Source of the DNA: Leucocoprinus leucothites
Lineage: Eukaryota > Basidiomycota > Agaricomycetes > Agaricales > Agaricaceae
Length of the DNA stretch: 64,000 nt
Reading direction: 5' to 3'
NCBI GenBank assembly: GCA_013368445.1
Contig: JAACJO010000050.1
Location: forward strand, 44,564 to 108,563
The notes under the pieces are model-generated. The model was not told where the DNA came from and did no database searches. It was given only the letters and a program-made list of their open reading frames with translations. A program made the position numbers and the translations under genes. Below are positions 10,787 through 22,781 of this stretch, in pieces (position 1 is the stretch's first letter; the number at the start of each line of letters is the position of its first letter).

Positions 10787-13700
10787 TCGGTCATCTATAG
10801 ATCTTGTTGATGCATATGAGCAAATCCGAGTTTGACTGAATCATGTTGAGCGAACTGCAATGATAACCCCTGGTGGAACAATGGTCAGTCAAGTAATGCA
10901 GCAGGGCAACTGTAATGCCTCTGCCACATTTCAGCTAGTAATGACATGGATATTTTCACCATATATCAGAAAGTTTATGGAAGTATACCTGGATAATTTG
11001 GTGATTTACTCTGACACCCTTGAAGATCATGTAAAACATATTAAATTAGTTATTGATGTTCTTGAAAAGGAGAAATTCTACATTAGTGCAAAAAAACTAT
11101 GGTTCATTGAAAAAGAAATGTATATCCTAGGGCGAGTTGTTAGTGATGAAGGCATAAAGATGGACCCTGAAAAAGTTGACGCACTATGGAAATAGAAAAC
11201 CCCAACTAACTGTGATCTCCTCCGAGGATTTCTAGGTGCTGCAGGCTACCTTGCTGATGACATCAACTGAATTTGGATATCTATGGGGATCTTGCATGAG
11301 CTAACCAGCGATACTGTGCTGTTTAGGTGGGAATACACACACCAGAGAGCATTCCAAGATATCAAAAACCATGTATTGAGGTGCAAAGACCATCATTGCA
11401 AACTACTCAACTACTCCCCCAATGCAGAACCTATCAACATTGTAACAAATGGGTGCACAACTGGTATTGCTGCATGATAAGCCAAGGAGGCAACTGGAAG
11501 ACAGCCAGAGTTGCCACATTTATTTCTGCAAAATTAAACCCTGCTCAGCAGAACTACCCAGTACATGAAATCAAACTACTTGCCAGTATCAAAATGATGA
11601 TGCATCATCGTGACATGCTAATGGGCATAAAATTTCGATGGTATACTGACCATAAGGGGCTTGTAAGCCTCCTTAGCCATAAGGATTTATTGCCATGACA
11701 AGTGCGATGGATCAAGAAGCTTGTGAACTTTGACTTCGAAGTGGTGTATGTACCTGGTTCAGAAAACATCCTATCAGATGCATTATCACAAATATATTCT
11801 AATGATCAGCCCAGAACTGTTTGGACACAAAGCAAATATACATACCATGATGTTATTGACTTTGATAAAATGCCTGCGCAACTGGTCACAAGGCCCATAA
11901 AAGTCAGAATGGAGGGCATGGCTGAATTAATGGCTCTTGAACTGAGACAAAGTGCTCATTTAATCTCTAAAAAGACTGTTGATTTTGCCCAAAATGGCCG
12001 AAAGGAGGGCAGGAGTACTGGCACTAGCACCTCTGCAACAAGAAAACCTGCACAGAACAAACCAAATCAGCGGTTAATCGAGAATAAACCACTTACCAAT
12101 CAGGATAGCACAAAACTGGAAGATAAACAACTCCTACAACCCACCGATAAATCATCTAAAACCACCGATAAATTGACCAAACCATCACCCGGAAACACAC
12201 AGTCCAATCAAAAACTCTTCATCCAAATCCCTTCTCTAGCCCAATGTGATCAGTGGACAATGAAACATAACAAAAAGGAAGAAACTAACTTGAAAAGACA
12301 AGTCCCTGAGAATAGGGACATAATAGAGGACAGTAGCAAGGGAGTTTCAAACTCCGAGACTGGGCCAACATGACCACATCATCACGATGGCATCAGTGAT
12401 GTGACTGCCCTTCCTGGCCATCGCTTGCCCAAAGCTTTACCCACCTCATTAACGGACATTGTGAATGAATCCCTCAATGGGATTGATATCCTTAAAGAAG
12501 TAAAGGGAAAATACAATGAAGATGTACTGTTTAGAGATGTTATTACACACCCGAAAGAATACAAGAACTTCGAACTAAATGAAGAAGTACTATATATTAA
12601 AGATGGAGATAACAAACGGCTATGTGTGCCAAAAATATTCGTTAATGGTCGAAATATTCGCGAAATTATTATCTCAGAAGCCCACTCAATTCTAGCTCAT
12701 CTTGGACCGAGAAAAACGATGCTATACCTCAGAGATCATGTATGGTGGAAGGAAATGGTAAATGATGTTATGACTTACTGTGAAACATGTATCACATGTA
12801 AGCATTCCAAACCTTCAAATCAAAAACCCTTTGGACTTCTTAACCCACTTCGAGTGCCTAACTCCCCATGGGAGAGCAATGGTATTGATTTTGTTGGTCC
12901 ACTGCCAGAATCTAAGAATAGAGACACTTCATTTGACTCTATCACTGTGATCATAGATAGGCTAATAGGTATGGTACATCTGGTACCAAGCAAACAAACC
13001 TATAATGCTCGTCAAGTCACTGAGTTGATTTTTAGCGAAGTCTACAGACTTCATGGACTTCCTAAATCAATTATGAGTGACAGAGATACACTTTTCACCA
13101 GCACATTTTGGAAACGGCTCAATGAGCTAATTGGGACGAAATTAAATATGTCCAGTGCTTATCATCCAGAATCTGATGGTTCTACTGAACGAGCCAACCG
13201 CACAATTATCCAAATGCTATGGCAGTGTATTTCACCCACACAAAAAGACTGGGTCAGCAGATTACCAGCTATAGAATTCGCAATAAATTCAGCACGGTCT
13301 GAAGTGACAGGCTATGCACCTTTCTTCCTTAATTATGGTAGGATACCTAGATCATTCATTTGGAACGATGCTAGTAACACTGAATATCCAGGGGTGCGAG
13401 TTTTTGCTACTAAACTCAAAAATGCTATAATGAGTGCACATGACTCAATATTGGCTCATTGAGTCAAGGAAACTAGAGCTGCAAATCGAAAACGGCTGCC
13501 ATCACCTTTTGCTAAAGGAGATCTAGTATATATCTCTACAAAGAACATCTCCTTCCCTCAAAACCTTGCCCGGAAACTTGTCCCAAAATTTATTGGTCCT
13601 TACCCAATACTTGAGGCATTTGGCAACAACTCCTTTAAAATCGGATTATCGGATAATTTATGCAGACGAGGAGTTCATGACGTATTTCATGCATCTCTTC

Positions 13701-14000
13701 TTCGGATCCATGTCCCAAATGATGATAGACTCTTCCCTGGACGCTTGGAGAACCCAATCTGGGATCTTGGTGAACAAGACCAAGAATGGGCTGTAGACAA
13801 GGTTAAATCTCATTCAGCATCAAAAAGAAATGCGATCTTTGAGATTTTGTGGAAATCTGGAGATGTAACATGGCTACCATATGAGAAAGTAAGCCATCTG
13901 TCAGCCTTAGAACAATATTTGGAATTATTGGGGATTGAGAACATCGACCAATTGAATTTTTCGTCCACTAATCCAGAACTGGAGAATGACAATCCTCTGC
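10787..14000 (+). pseudogene. pol: pol of element A, 3' part: RT, RNase H, integrase, chromodomain
   Basis: RT resumes with IDLVDAYEQIRV and has VYLDNLVIYSD, where the catalytic YLDD reads YLDN. RNase H shows IVTNGCTTGIAA (the expected Asp is Asn) and WYTDHKGL. A linker at 11702-12373 (VYVPGSENILSDAL) leads to integrase 12401-13462: an HHCC zinc region ending CETCITC, then the triad GIDFVGP, MSDRD, GSTERAN with D-x63-D-x35-E spacing. The tail includes NDDRLFPGR and a chromodomain-like block AIFEILWKSGDVTWLPYEKV (about 13780-13930). From 11696 on everything lies in one frame broken only by TGAs (11696, 12371, 13460). The integrase residues are intact; the RT and RNase H residues are not. Confidence 0.9.
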
Positions 14001-14170
14001 TTATACATTCAATGTTTTTCGGCTCAATAACCAAGGACACGAATGGTAAACTTGAGGGGTATATAAGACCTTCAAATTTCGGACCAGAAATGCAACCAAC
14101 ACAGATCCCTCACCAATCTCGAGCTCTCAGCTTACTGTTATTCTTTCTAATCATTCTCATCATCACCGTT

Positions 14171-15211
14171 ATGTCCAGCTTTATTCACAATGAACAGACA
14201 GCTGCTCATATCAACATCCCTCTTCCTCTCATTGACACTTGTTCCATCTTCTTTTGGAAGTGTTATCTCAGTGAGGCCCCAGATGCACCACACTGGATCA
14301 TTTCCCCCAGCATGGTTGCCCAATTCCTTGCCTTCAACTGTATGCTTCGTCAAAATAACCCTCACAACCTCTTTCCACCCATTGGTTATGATGAATTCGC
14401 CACCTTGTTCAATAAACAAGCGATTCCCCACAAGATGTTTGTCCCTAGACCTAATAGTCCAGGTTATCATTTCCCCAGTTTCCTGGGTGTCCAACACATT
14501 GAGTTAACGGACATTGATCTTACTGCTTTCAATCGTGCTTACCCACTCAGTGATCCCGTTTTGGTGGATCTGGGTATAGTCAATGATGACGGAACCCTTA
14601 ATCATGAGAACTTGATCTCGATCACTCGAAGGGTACTCACCCCTCGATATGGCATCATTCCACCTTCTAATAATCATCCTTGCTCCAACCGTCCCTATTC
14701 CAACTACTGTGGCAATCATTCTGCCCACATCGGACCCACTATTTGTGGTCATCCTTGAATGTCGTTCACTCATTCCAGTCATACCCGCCAACATGCTATG
14801 GACTTCTCTGCCAGTTCCTCTATGGCACCTTCTACTATTACCTCTCCCTTGGCTCCTGTGCCCCCTATTGTCGAGGCTAACAGCCTTACTATTGAATTGG
14901 ACACTCCATCCCCTTCTAACACGGGAACCTCTGACGACGTTTTTGAGTTATTAGAAAATCCTTTCAATAACTTTGAGCATTCCATTTTTAATGAAGCCGC
15001 TTCTGTTCCCACTAATGTCGAGCCTTTCACTCGAGCTCAGGGTCCCGAAATCACACACTCTTCTTCAGCTCCACCCGTTCCTCCTTCCATCGCTTCTAGC
15101 ACCACCGCTCCTATTCAGGAAGTTGCATCCTTGTCCCTCAATGATGTGAAGGGTAAAGGCAAGGCTGTTGACAATGATGTCAACATGAATGAAGGTTCTT
15201 CCACTATTTGA
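14171..15211 (+). pseudogene. Third ORF of element A, downstream of the chromodomain
   Basis: From the ATG at 14171 (MSSFIHNEQTAAHI) the frame runs about 346 codons to 15211 with one TGA at 14756, immediately followed by ATG. It lies in the same frame as integrase and could be the C-terminal part of the polyprotein. The first half is rich in hydrophobic and aromatic residues (FFWKCYLSEAPDAPHW, FNKQAIPHKMF). The second half is Ser/Thr/Pro-rich and ends in a Lys/Asp-rich tail (DVKGKGKAVDNDVNMN). I recall comparable post-chromodomain regions in related mushroom elements, but know no function. Possible roles are a structural or host-interaction protein; this is inference. Confidence 0.6.
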
Positions 15212-15341
15212 ATTCATGTATTCACTTCTAAAGTTCCACACTAATATTTTGTATCTATATCTGTCTCTATCTAGTCTCGAAATATTTAGCTATCAACGTA
15301 TAAATGTCCTTTCGATCCCTCGAGGACATCTGGAGGGCGTA

Positions 15342-15574
15342 TGTAGTAACTGTGACTCGATCTCTAGTCCTATCTTATCTAACCCTTATCTAGCCTTTGT
15401 TTATTCGTAGCTATGCAGCACAGGAATGTAAATAGGAGATATAGTATATAAGTAGCTTAGGATAGCTCCTGTACCCCAGCTTTCTTCAATACGATAGACT
15501 TACCCTGTCGACTTCGTACTTGAGGGAACTCTCACCGTGTGCCGTGACTCCGAGTCTCTTGTTCTCACGTCACA
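15342..15574 (+). repeat. 3' LTR of element A
   Basis: 233 bp, preceded by a purine-rich stretch (TGGAGGGCGTA) that could be the polypurine tract. It retains CpGs that are lost in the 5' copy. Ends at TCACA, followed by the AAAAT target duplication (15575-15579). Confidence 0.93.
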
Positions 15575-16041
15575 AAAATCCTGGAATATAAGCCGGATGA
15601 GTGCCACGTCACATAGCCCAGCAGCACTAGCAATTACAAACCATGAATATCTTCTTGGACTTCTTATCCTTGGATGGCCACACAAGGTCTAAGGTCCTTA
15701 AGGAGGGGAAAGGATAGCAAGAGAGAGGGAGTTAAGAGGAAGTCAGAAATGCGGCGCTCTGCGCATCGACTCTTGCGAATTCACAAAATTCACAAGTCAG
15801 AAATCCGCTGCAGGACAAGCCAAATAAAGACAAACCAATTGAAGACCGACATCAAAGGCACGTGCAAGCAAAATGTTCAAGGAGCGAATTTCAAAACTCA
15901 TAGTACTCACTGTCGTGCTCAATGATCCACTGGGGATTGCTTACCAATCAGCAAAATGGCCGAACAACATCGTTGCCAATCGGTGACCATCATTGACGGT
16001 CTATACGCCTCTATTTGCTCGTTGTCCATCTCTAGATTTTG
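15575..16041. other. Spacer between element A and the PDK gene
   Basis: CpG-rich compared with the transposons, so probably host DNA. No convincing gene. I searched the minus strand for the missing C-terminal segment expected in PDK (a YFGGDL-like stretch) and did not see it. Confidence 0.6.
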
Positions 16042-17686
16042 TTAGATATCTATGGATCTCGAAACAGTTTTGACTGGGCTTGACAGTGGGACTCTGTATC
16101 TGAATCCAGCCATGGGGGCTTTGAAGTCACTAGCCTGGAAATCCTGATCAATACGTTGGCCCTCCATAGTGGTGTACATGTAAGTCCAAATTAAAGGGAT
16201 GGCGCTACGAGGAATACCGCCTCCTTCGTCTGAAATCTTGATGGTGATATCCTCTTTTCCTTCGACGACGACGACTTTGATGTGTGGAAAGTGGTCTTCT
16301 TTGTCTACACCGAAACGTTCGACGACGGCGCGGAGAGAATTTTTGAGGAGCTTGAAGACGATGTGGGAGAGGTGGCCGGGGACGTAGGGGAAGGGGAGGT
16401 TTTTGGGACAGATGAGTTGGACGGGAGGGCCTTTGAACATGGCGTAGTGTTCCTCGCAGACGAATCGGGCGTTTTCGATGGCTTCTTGGACAATGTCGTG
16501 GACATTCTGTGTTGTTGATAAGTTGCCGGGGGTTGGTTTTGAGAGAGAAAGTGATACATACCGCTTTTGTACAGATGATGCCGACGTAGTCCTCGTGTGC
16601 CAGCTGAGTATTCAGAGCCACGTCTTAGCCACAAGAACGCCACCAGATCAGTACTTTTTTTTAGTGTCAGCAGGAGGGTAATAATATCACAACTTACGTT
16701 GACCGATCAGAAAGCGGATCCCGATACGCGACATGTAGAATCGGTCGAGCCAAGCTTGGATATCGTGACCGATGTGCCGTGCGTTCTGACTTCGTTTCCA
16801 TTCGAGAACGCCTTGAGCGACGGTGGTGACGGTAGGATCGTGTCGGCTCTTGATGTGTTCAAGGAGCTTGGTGAAACGTTTATTGTAGTCTTGGACTTCG
16901 GGAGGCCAGTCCGTTCGGTTCGTACTCGCGTAGTACCTGCCATATGGGGCTTTTTTTTAGTTCGACGATGGAGAAGAGAGAGACGAAGAGAGACGAACCT
17001 TCGCTCCATGGGGACCCTCAACCGCAGTTTGTTGAAGCCGTTTGTGCCATTGCCGTTCCCACCCCCATCGAGGCCGTGAGAGAGGTGTGTGTATCCGTCG
17101 CTGAGGGGTTCGAGGGAGGGGTTGGGTGTGGATTCTGGGAGAGCGACTTCGCCGGACCGGGGCACCATGAGGGCTTGACGGACGCTTGGTGAGAGTTGGA
17201 TGAGGGGGAATGTAATGAGTTCCTTTGATGATGAGTTAGTTAAGTGAGAAGGTGGCCCTTGAGTTGAGTCATTTGTGGTCGTACCTCGAAAGACTGGGCA
17301 TACCAGTTCTTGACTTTCTTGATAGAGGGCATGACGCTGAGATTATGAGGGAGCTCGTCTAGCTCCTTCACGCGATGAGCCAGTCGTACTGGTAGTTCTT
17401 CTGTGTTCCTCAACTGTGAGCACAGAGAGAGGTGGAAAACCGTTAACTCCGCACCTGCGAGGAACTGGCTGGCTTTCAGCAACGTTCCTTGACTAGGATT
17501 TTGGCCGAATAGGACCATCTGTTGGAGGGAGACTGCAGTGGGGTCAACATGGATGAAGATCAGACGAGCTGGCACAACCGGAGAGAGAGAGAATGAGAGG
17601 AAAAGCGTACCGCCAGTTTGTGGAAAGGAGGCAAAGTGGTGGATCTTGTCCCACAAGGCTGGGGAGATGCGGAAGCCTGCGGACAT
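16042..17686 (-). CDS. Pyruvate dehydrogenase kinase-like protein, seven exons, damaged C-terminus
   Basis: Exons on the minus strand: 17686-17611, 17532-17455, 17400-17285, 17222-16999, 16936-16698, 16623-16562, 16506-16042. They join in frame across GT..AG introns of 54-78 nt to 419 residues. Family blocks, in order: SLQQMVLFGQNPSQGTLLKA, ELPVRLAHRVKELDELPHNL, VKNWYAQSFEEL, HIGHDIQAWLDRFYMSRIGI, YVGIICTKANVHDIV, and the GHKL ATP-binding fold with DEGGGIP (G1 box). Mitochondrial PDKs phosphorylate and switch off the E1 subunit of pyruvate dehydrogenase. Odd points: the N-box reads FKLLKNSLRA where Glu is expected before LLKN, the G2 box reads GFRYRVPLS instead of GFGYGLPLS, and the tail then diverges and stops about 30 residues early. 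A branched-chain ketoacid dehydrogenase kinase is the alternative. It may be a recent pseudogene or inactive paralogue. Confidence 0.9.
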
Positions 17687-18130
17687 GGTGTTGTGGATGT
17701 GCGAGGCGCTGTGGTCGGCCGTGAGCGCGCGAGCATAGAAGTGAGAAGTGGAATATCAAAAGTCGGTCACTGCGGCTTGTCCAGATCTCGGATGTCAGGT
17801 CCGCCCCTAATCACATGTGTCCTGATATTACACAGTCACGTGTTTATTCTGGACTCTAACACTAGGCTACGGTGTGGCTCGTACTTAATCTCCAGGCCCC
17901 TTCAAATATCTTCAAAAAAAACCCTAGAGTGTAATTAGCCGTGGTATACTATGAATTTTACAATTACAGCTGTTCTAAGTAGCGCCGAGGGCGAAGGCTG
18001 GCTTCCCACTGCCCAGGAACCACTGAGGGGGTGCAGACGGATTACCCACTCGACTATTCATCTACGTTCCGTCGTAATACGTTCTACATGCATACACGTG
18101 TACATGTGCGAAGCGTAGCCAAATCAGAGT
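17687..18130. other. Upstream region of the PDK gene
   Basis: CpG-containing host-like DNA without a credible coding frame. It should hold the PDK promoter (minus strand), but I cannot point to a defined element. Confidence 0.5.
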
Positions 18131-18208
18131 GAAACACTTCACCTCACATCAACTTTTCGGAAACCCACCACCCCTTTGGATCCATTCCACCATCGAAATC
18201 CTACGTAT

Positions 18209-18376
18209 TCGCCAACAACGGTTTCGGCACCACACCTCTTTCTGCATCTTCTTCGTTTGCAGCTTTCACAATGACTTTGCCCTTGCTAGCGATTTCTTCG
18301 TGGTGGTAGTATCTTGTTGGGGTCTTGAGATGCTTGCATGTCTGGGCGTTGACGGGGACGCGAGCCTGTGGGTTTG
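18209..18376 (-). other. Possible exon of unrecognised gene, segment 1
   Basis: On the minus strand an acceptor-like CCCACAG is followed by a frame starting ARVPVNAQTCKHLKTP and ending GVVPKPLLANT-stop. It shares the pattern A-x2-PV-x4-T-x2-HLK with the segment near 18898-19023, which also follows an acceptor-like site. This suggests two related exons or tandem paralogues of a small host gene. I do not recognise the family, and no start exon could be fixed. Confidence 0.3.
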
Positions 18377-18739
18377 AGTGAGACCTGGTGAGTACTACGC
18401 GTTTCGGCCGAAGAAGTGAAGGGGATGAACCTGATTTCTCCGCGCAGGACAAGAGCTTGATAGATGGGTCACGTGAGCTAATTGTGGACTAGGCCGAGAG
18501 AACTTAAAAGGCCGTACCAGTGCTAGTGGTCGAGTCTGCATTTGATTTTGTACTTGCTTTTACTGTGGAGGTTCAAATGCTCATTGAGCTCATGGAATCG
18601 GGGAGAGGTGGGCGTGGTCTTACCTCGTCGCAGAGCGCTTGAGTTTCTTAGCCATCGTGGAGGATAGCTAACGGTTCCATCCCGTTAATTTCAGCTAGCT
18701 CATCCCCTCCCTCGTTCTGTTTCCTCTTCGACGACAGGT

Positions 18740-19023
18740 GTCATCCCAGCGCCCCCAACAGGCTGCTCCGGTTGCGTGCACTTCGATACTTTACCAGCCA
18801 CTTTCTTCAAAGTAGGATTCTCCTCAGCTTGTGCATCGTAGTCCGGTTCATCACTCACCCCCTTGTGCTTGGACGTGGGTCTCGCTCAAAGAAAAGCTGC
18901 AGCTGCCTTACCACCTTTCGGAGGAGGGCCGTTAGGATTCTCCAGTGGGATACGCACGTTCTCGTGTTCGTCGCCGAGGAAGGCTTTGAGGTGCTCGTGT
19001 GTACAAACGTCAACGGGGATGCC
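18740..19023 (-). other. Possible exon of unrecognised gene, segment 2
   Basis: Minus strand: after TATCCTAG the frame reads AGIPVDVCTHEHLKAFLG, then HENVRIPLENPNGPPPKGGK, and soon meets a stop. A further open stretch (NPTLKKVAGKVSKCTQPEQP, about 18740-18840) may be its continuation after an unresolved intron. Similarity to segment 1 at the start and codon use like the neighbouring host genes support coding potential. Function unknown. Confidence 0.3.
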
Positions 19024-19239
19024 AGCCTAGGATAAGACCGTTGGGTTAGAGATGAGATATGACGGTAGTTCCGACTCAGAGACGGACCTATTTTCTCCAA
19101 GCATTTGAAAGCAAGGAAGAATACGAGCGATAGCAGAGAGGAGAGTAAGACGATTACACGTTAGACAGGGACTATGACAGCCGTCAGCGATCGAATGACT
19201 ACCATTCGACGAAGTATCTAGCCTGGAAGCACCCATTCA

Positions 19240-20541
19240 GTGCTTTGAGCTACAAGGAATAAAGAATTTATCCACCCTACCTATGGGAGAACCATATCCG
19301 ACTACCGATGGGGATGTTGCACACTCCTAGTCGTCGGGCAATAATGCCAAGACGGTAGTGATTCTCCAGCGTAAAAGTGTGTGGTTTGAGGAGGGTGACC
19401 CTCATTCCCTGCGAACACTATTGAAGCTCCACGAGCCTGACTGGTCGAGGGGAATATGGCGCCAACAATCATCCTATCTTGAATGGCTACATGGGATTCT
19501 TAGCTGCTCACTGAGACGATGACAACCCGGAATATCACTTGCCTGTTCCCACTAGGGTTCATGCCCCTACCATTGTCGATGTTGACGGGCATTCCTCCAT
19601 CTTGTACACTCCTCAGAGCTTTGCTGCACCTCAGTGGCCTCCTACTCTTCCTCCGGCACAAGCTCAACGCTACATCGACTGTTCAGCTCGTCAACTTAGT
19701 GGTCAATATAGAGATCACGGAGGGTGCTCACAAGAACGCTACTCCAACCCCTTCACGAGTTGATCGCTCAAGTGATGAGCGCGTTCACCGATCGTTGTAG
19801 CCCTTCACTTGCGGTACGGTAGGTTTAATGGCCTCACTCCAATATTGGGTTCGGACTTGGTCGTGGTCGCAGTGATGGCAGTCATTGGGTCTCGATGAGG
19901 CCACAGATTCGTCCACCTACAACAGCCCACAACAGGGAGGGAAGGGCCAAGTGGAGGTCATAGCACCTCAGGTCGGCGGGTCTTCGAAAGTCGACGTGAG
20001 GCGATGAAAGGGCTGCCCTGATGACGACGTCGAAATGGCTCCTGGTCCATCTGATAGTAGCCCCGTGAAGGAAGTGTCAGCAGAGGAGATAAAAATACAA
20101 GCGACGCAGGTGCTGGCTCGGCGATGGAGATGCTAAGGGAGAGCTGGATGCGTGACGACTTTCTAACGTGACCGTCGAAGGCATCAATTGTTTAACTTTA
20201 ACGTTTGCGCGTGCTATTTGAGTAGCGATTCTCAGACTCCCTAACGCTATGGTCTTAGCTTTACATCTATCTATGGGAGGGTATTTTGGGCGTGAGGTAT
20301 GCATGAGCTCTGATGCTTGGTTCGGCCACTTTCTGCTCGTCATGGGGACTTCGTACTTTTAGGATGGTCACGGCATTACATAGCCTGTTTCATATCACCG
20401 TTGACATGAATTTGAGCCATTTACCCTTATTGGGCGACTCGCCTCGAGGCCTAACCGCACACGCAGCAGCACAGGATCGTCACAGCGCAAGTTGACAGCT
20501 GGATGTCCCCGTGCCCCATCCTCACTCATCATTGTACCGTC
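19240..20541. other. Host-like spacer with a possible gene remnant
   Basis: CpG-rich DNA. The plus strand at 19539-19763 is open (PVPTRVHAPTIVDVDGHSSI...) without a recognisable domain; it could be a remnant exon. Nothing else supported before the start of the membrane/ankyrin gene. Confidence 0.4.
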
Positions 20542-22781
20542 ATGTCGACGCCAAACCTCTGTCTCCCTTCGAACCCGGATACCACTGGTATCGGCGTACG
20601 AACCGCTATCTACGCTCAGAACCTGCTTAGCTTTATACCAGCCCTCTTTGCGCTTCAGGACGGGAAGGTCACCCCGTTGGAGCTCGAAGCAATGGAGGCT
20701 CAGTCGACGACCATTCTCATTACGGCTTTCGCCCTTCTCTTGTCGGTCATTGTTCAGGCCCTCCAACACGGCTTGACCAACTACCACGCCGCCATCATTC
20801 TCAACCTCAGCTGGATGAACAACACGAACCTCTTCATTTACTTTTTCCTTTACGCCTATCATACGTTCGAGCTGAGAGATGAAGAGATGAAGCAAGGCGG
20901 AGACCTACGACACTTTTGGGCTCTTCGGAGGAAGAAGGCTATGAGGAATCCGGTATTAATCATTGGCTCCGCACACTTATCCCTCATGTCGGCAGTCGGA
21001 ATATGGCTCTGGGCGAAACCCATCGCCTTCGGGAATTCCCCGCCTTGTTCGCTGTCATCTTCGCTTTTCGTTGTGGGCCAACGAGCTTCAATAGGCTCTC
21101 AAGGGCTACGTGGATGGTCTCTTCTCATATACAGCTTGCTACTTATTCCCGGCCTGAACCTAATTGCACCAATCGGCTTCTTCGCCGCACCTACTTGGGT
21201 TCTCAGTTGGTTTTTTTTTCTTTTTCTCTCAAACGAGAATCCATGCTCAGGTTCGCGAGAGCTGGGTTAGCCGTGTTGGCCATCATCAATGCTATCCTTC
21301 TTGTTGATACCGAAGTTGCGATTAGCAGGAATCAAGGTCTGACGGCCAAAGGTGATGGTGACTGGACGTTCGGACAGACGCTAGCGCTGCTCCTACTCTT
21401 GATTCCCATTCGTGATATCGGAGAAGCACTCTTGGAACGGCGTGCAAAGACAGCTGGGGAGAGGCTCAAGACTGCGGCAGAAACAGGAAATCTGGGTATG
21501 GCTCGTGAGGCTATTAAGTCTGGAGCATCAAGAAATGCAATAGGTAAATACATTATTGGTTACAAGAGAGGATACTGAAGTAATTGACTTAGAATCTTCG
21601 GTTGTAATTGCATTGAAGGAAGGTCACTTGGATTTGATAAAGGCTTTGATCGAAAATCCTACTGGTGGAGCAGCTATATGTGAATAAGAGCTTTGTCTTA
21701 TTCTTATATGGCAGAACTTTGATTCTTTTAATTCAGATCCCTCATTACAGGCTGCCCTGAGTACTTACTGTGAGATAGGCATGAGAGGTGAGCTGGTTAG
21801 GTCATTAACCTATCACACACATTTATATCATCTTTTTAGATACACCAGGGTGGAATGCTCTTCACCATGCTGCTGAGAGTGGGCATACAGAGATTGTCAA
21901 AGTCCTGGCTGAGCTCAAGGCAGATCTCAACCTCCAAAGTGAATCAGATGTATTGTCTACTGCTCCCAACATTGACAGTATCTGTTTAGATGAGGATGGA
22001 TGGACTGCTCTTCACTTTGCTGCTAGAGATAGGCATACAGAGACTGTCAAAGTCCTAGCTGAGCTCAAGGCAGATCTCAACCTCCAAAGTAAGTCAGATG
22101 TATTGTCTACTGCTTCCAACATTGACAGTATCTGTTTAGAGAAGGATGGGTCAACTGCTCTTCACCTTGCTGCTAGACATGGGCATACAGAGACTATCAA
22201 AGTCCTGGCTGAGCTCAAGGCAGATCTCAACCTCCAAAGTAAGTCAGATGTATTGTCTACTGCTCCCAACATTGACAGTATCTGTTTAGACAAGAATGGG
22301 TGGACTGCTCTTCATCTTGCTACTGGGAATGGGCATACAGAGATTGTCAAAGTCCTGGCTGAGCTCAAGGCAGATCCCAACCTCCAAAGTAAGTCAGATA
22401 TATTGTCTACTGCTCCCAACATTGACAGTATCTGTTTAGACGAGGATGGATGGACTGCTCTTCACCTTGCTGCTAGAGATAGGTATACAGAGACTGTCAA
22501 AGTCCTGGCTGAGCTCAAGGCAGATCTCAACCTCCAAAGTAAGTCAGATGTATTGTTTACTGCTCCCAACATTGACAGTATCTGTTTAGACAAGAATGGG
22601 TGGACTGCTCTTCATCTTGCTACTGGGAATGGGCATACAGAGATTGTCAAAGTCCTGGCTGAGCTCAAGGCAGATCCCAACCTCCAAAGTAAGTCAGATA
22701 TATTGTCTACTGCTCCCAACATTGACAGTATCTGTTTAGACGAGGATGGATGGACTGCTCTTCACCTTGCTGCTAGAGATA

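Larger units (their letters stand above)
4734..15574 (+). mobile_element. Ty3/gypsy element A, full length, decayed, with nested solo LTR
   Basis: Two 233-bp LTRs (4734-4966 and 15342-15574) begin TGTAGTAAC and end TCACA. The five bases before the first and after the second are both AAAAT, a perfect target duplication, so both outer ends are intact. Between them in order are gag, protease, reverse transcriptase, RNase H, integrase, a chromodomain-like tail and a further ORF. Domain order (integrase last) places it in Ty3/gypsy (Metaviridae). A B-family solo LTR of about 1.34 kb interrupts the RT region. Stops are numerous in the 5' half and nearly all single TGAs in the 3' half. Confidence 0.95.

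Noticed and set aside
20916..21578. Second-frame reading of the membrane gene as an independent 220-residue protein
   Set aside because: Up to 21209 the hydrophobic segments and family-like pattern run in the first frame; the second frame becomes coding only after the short intron at 21210-21250.
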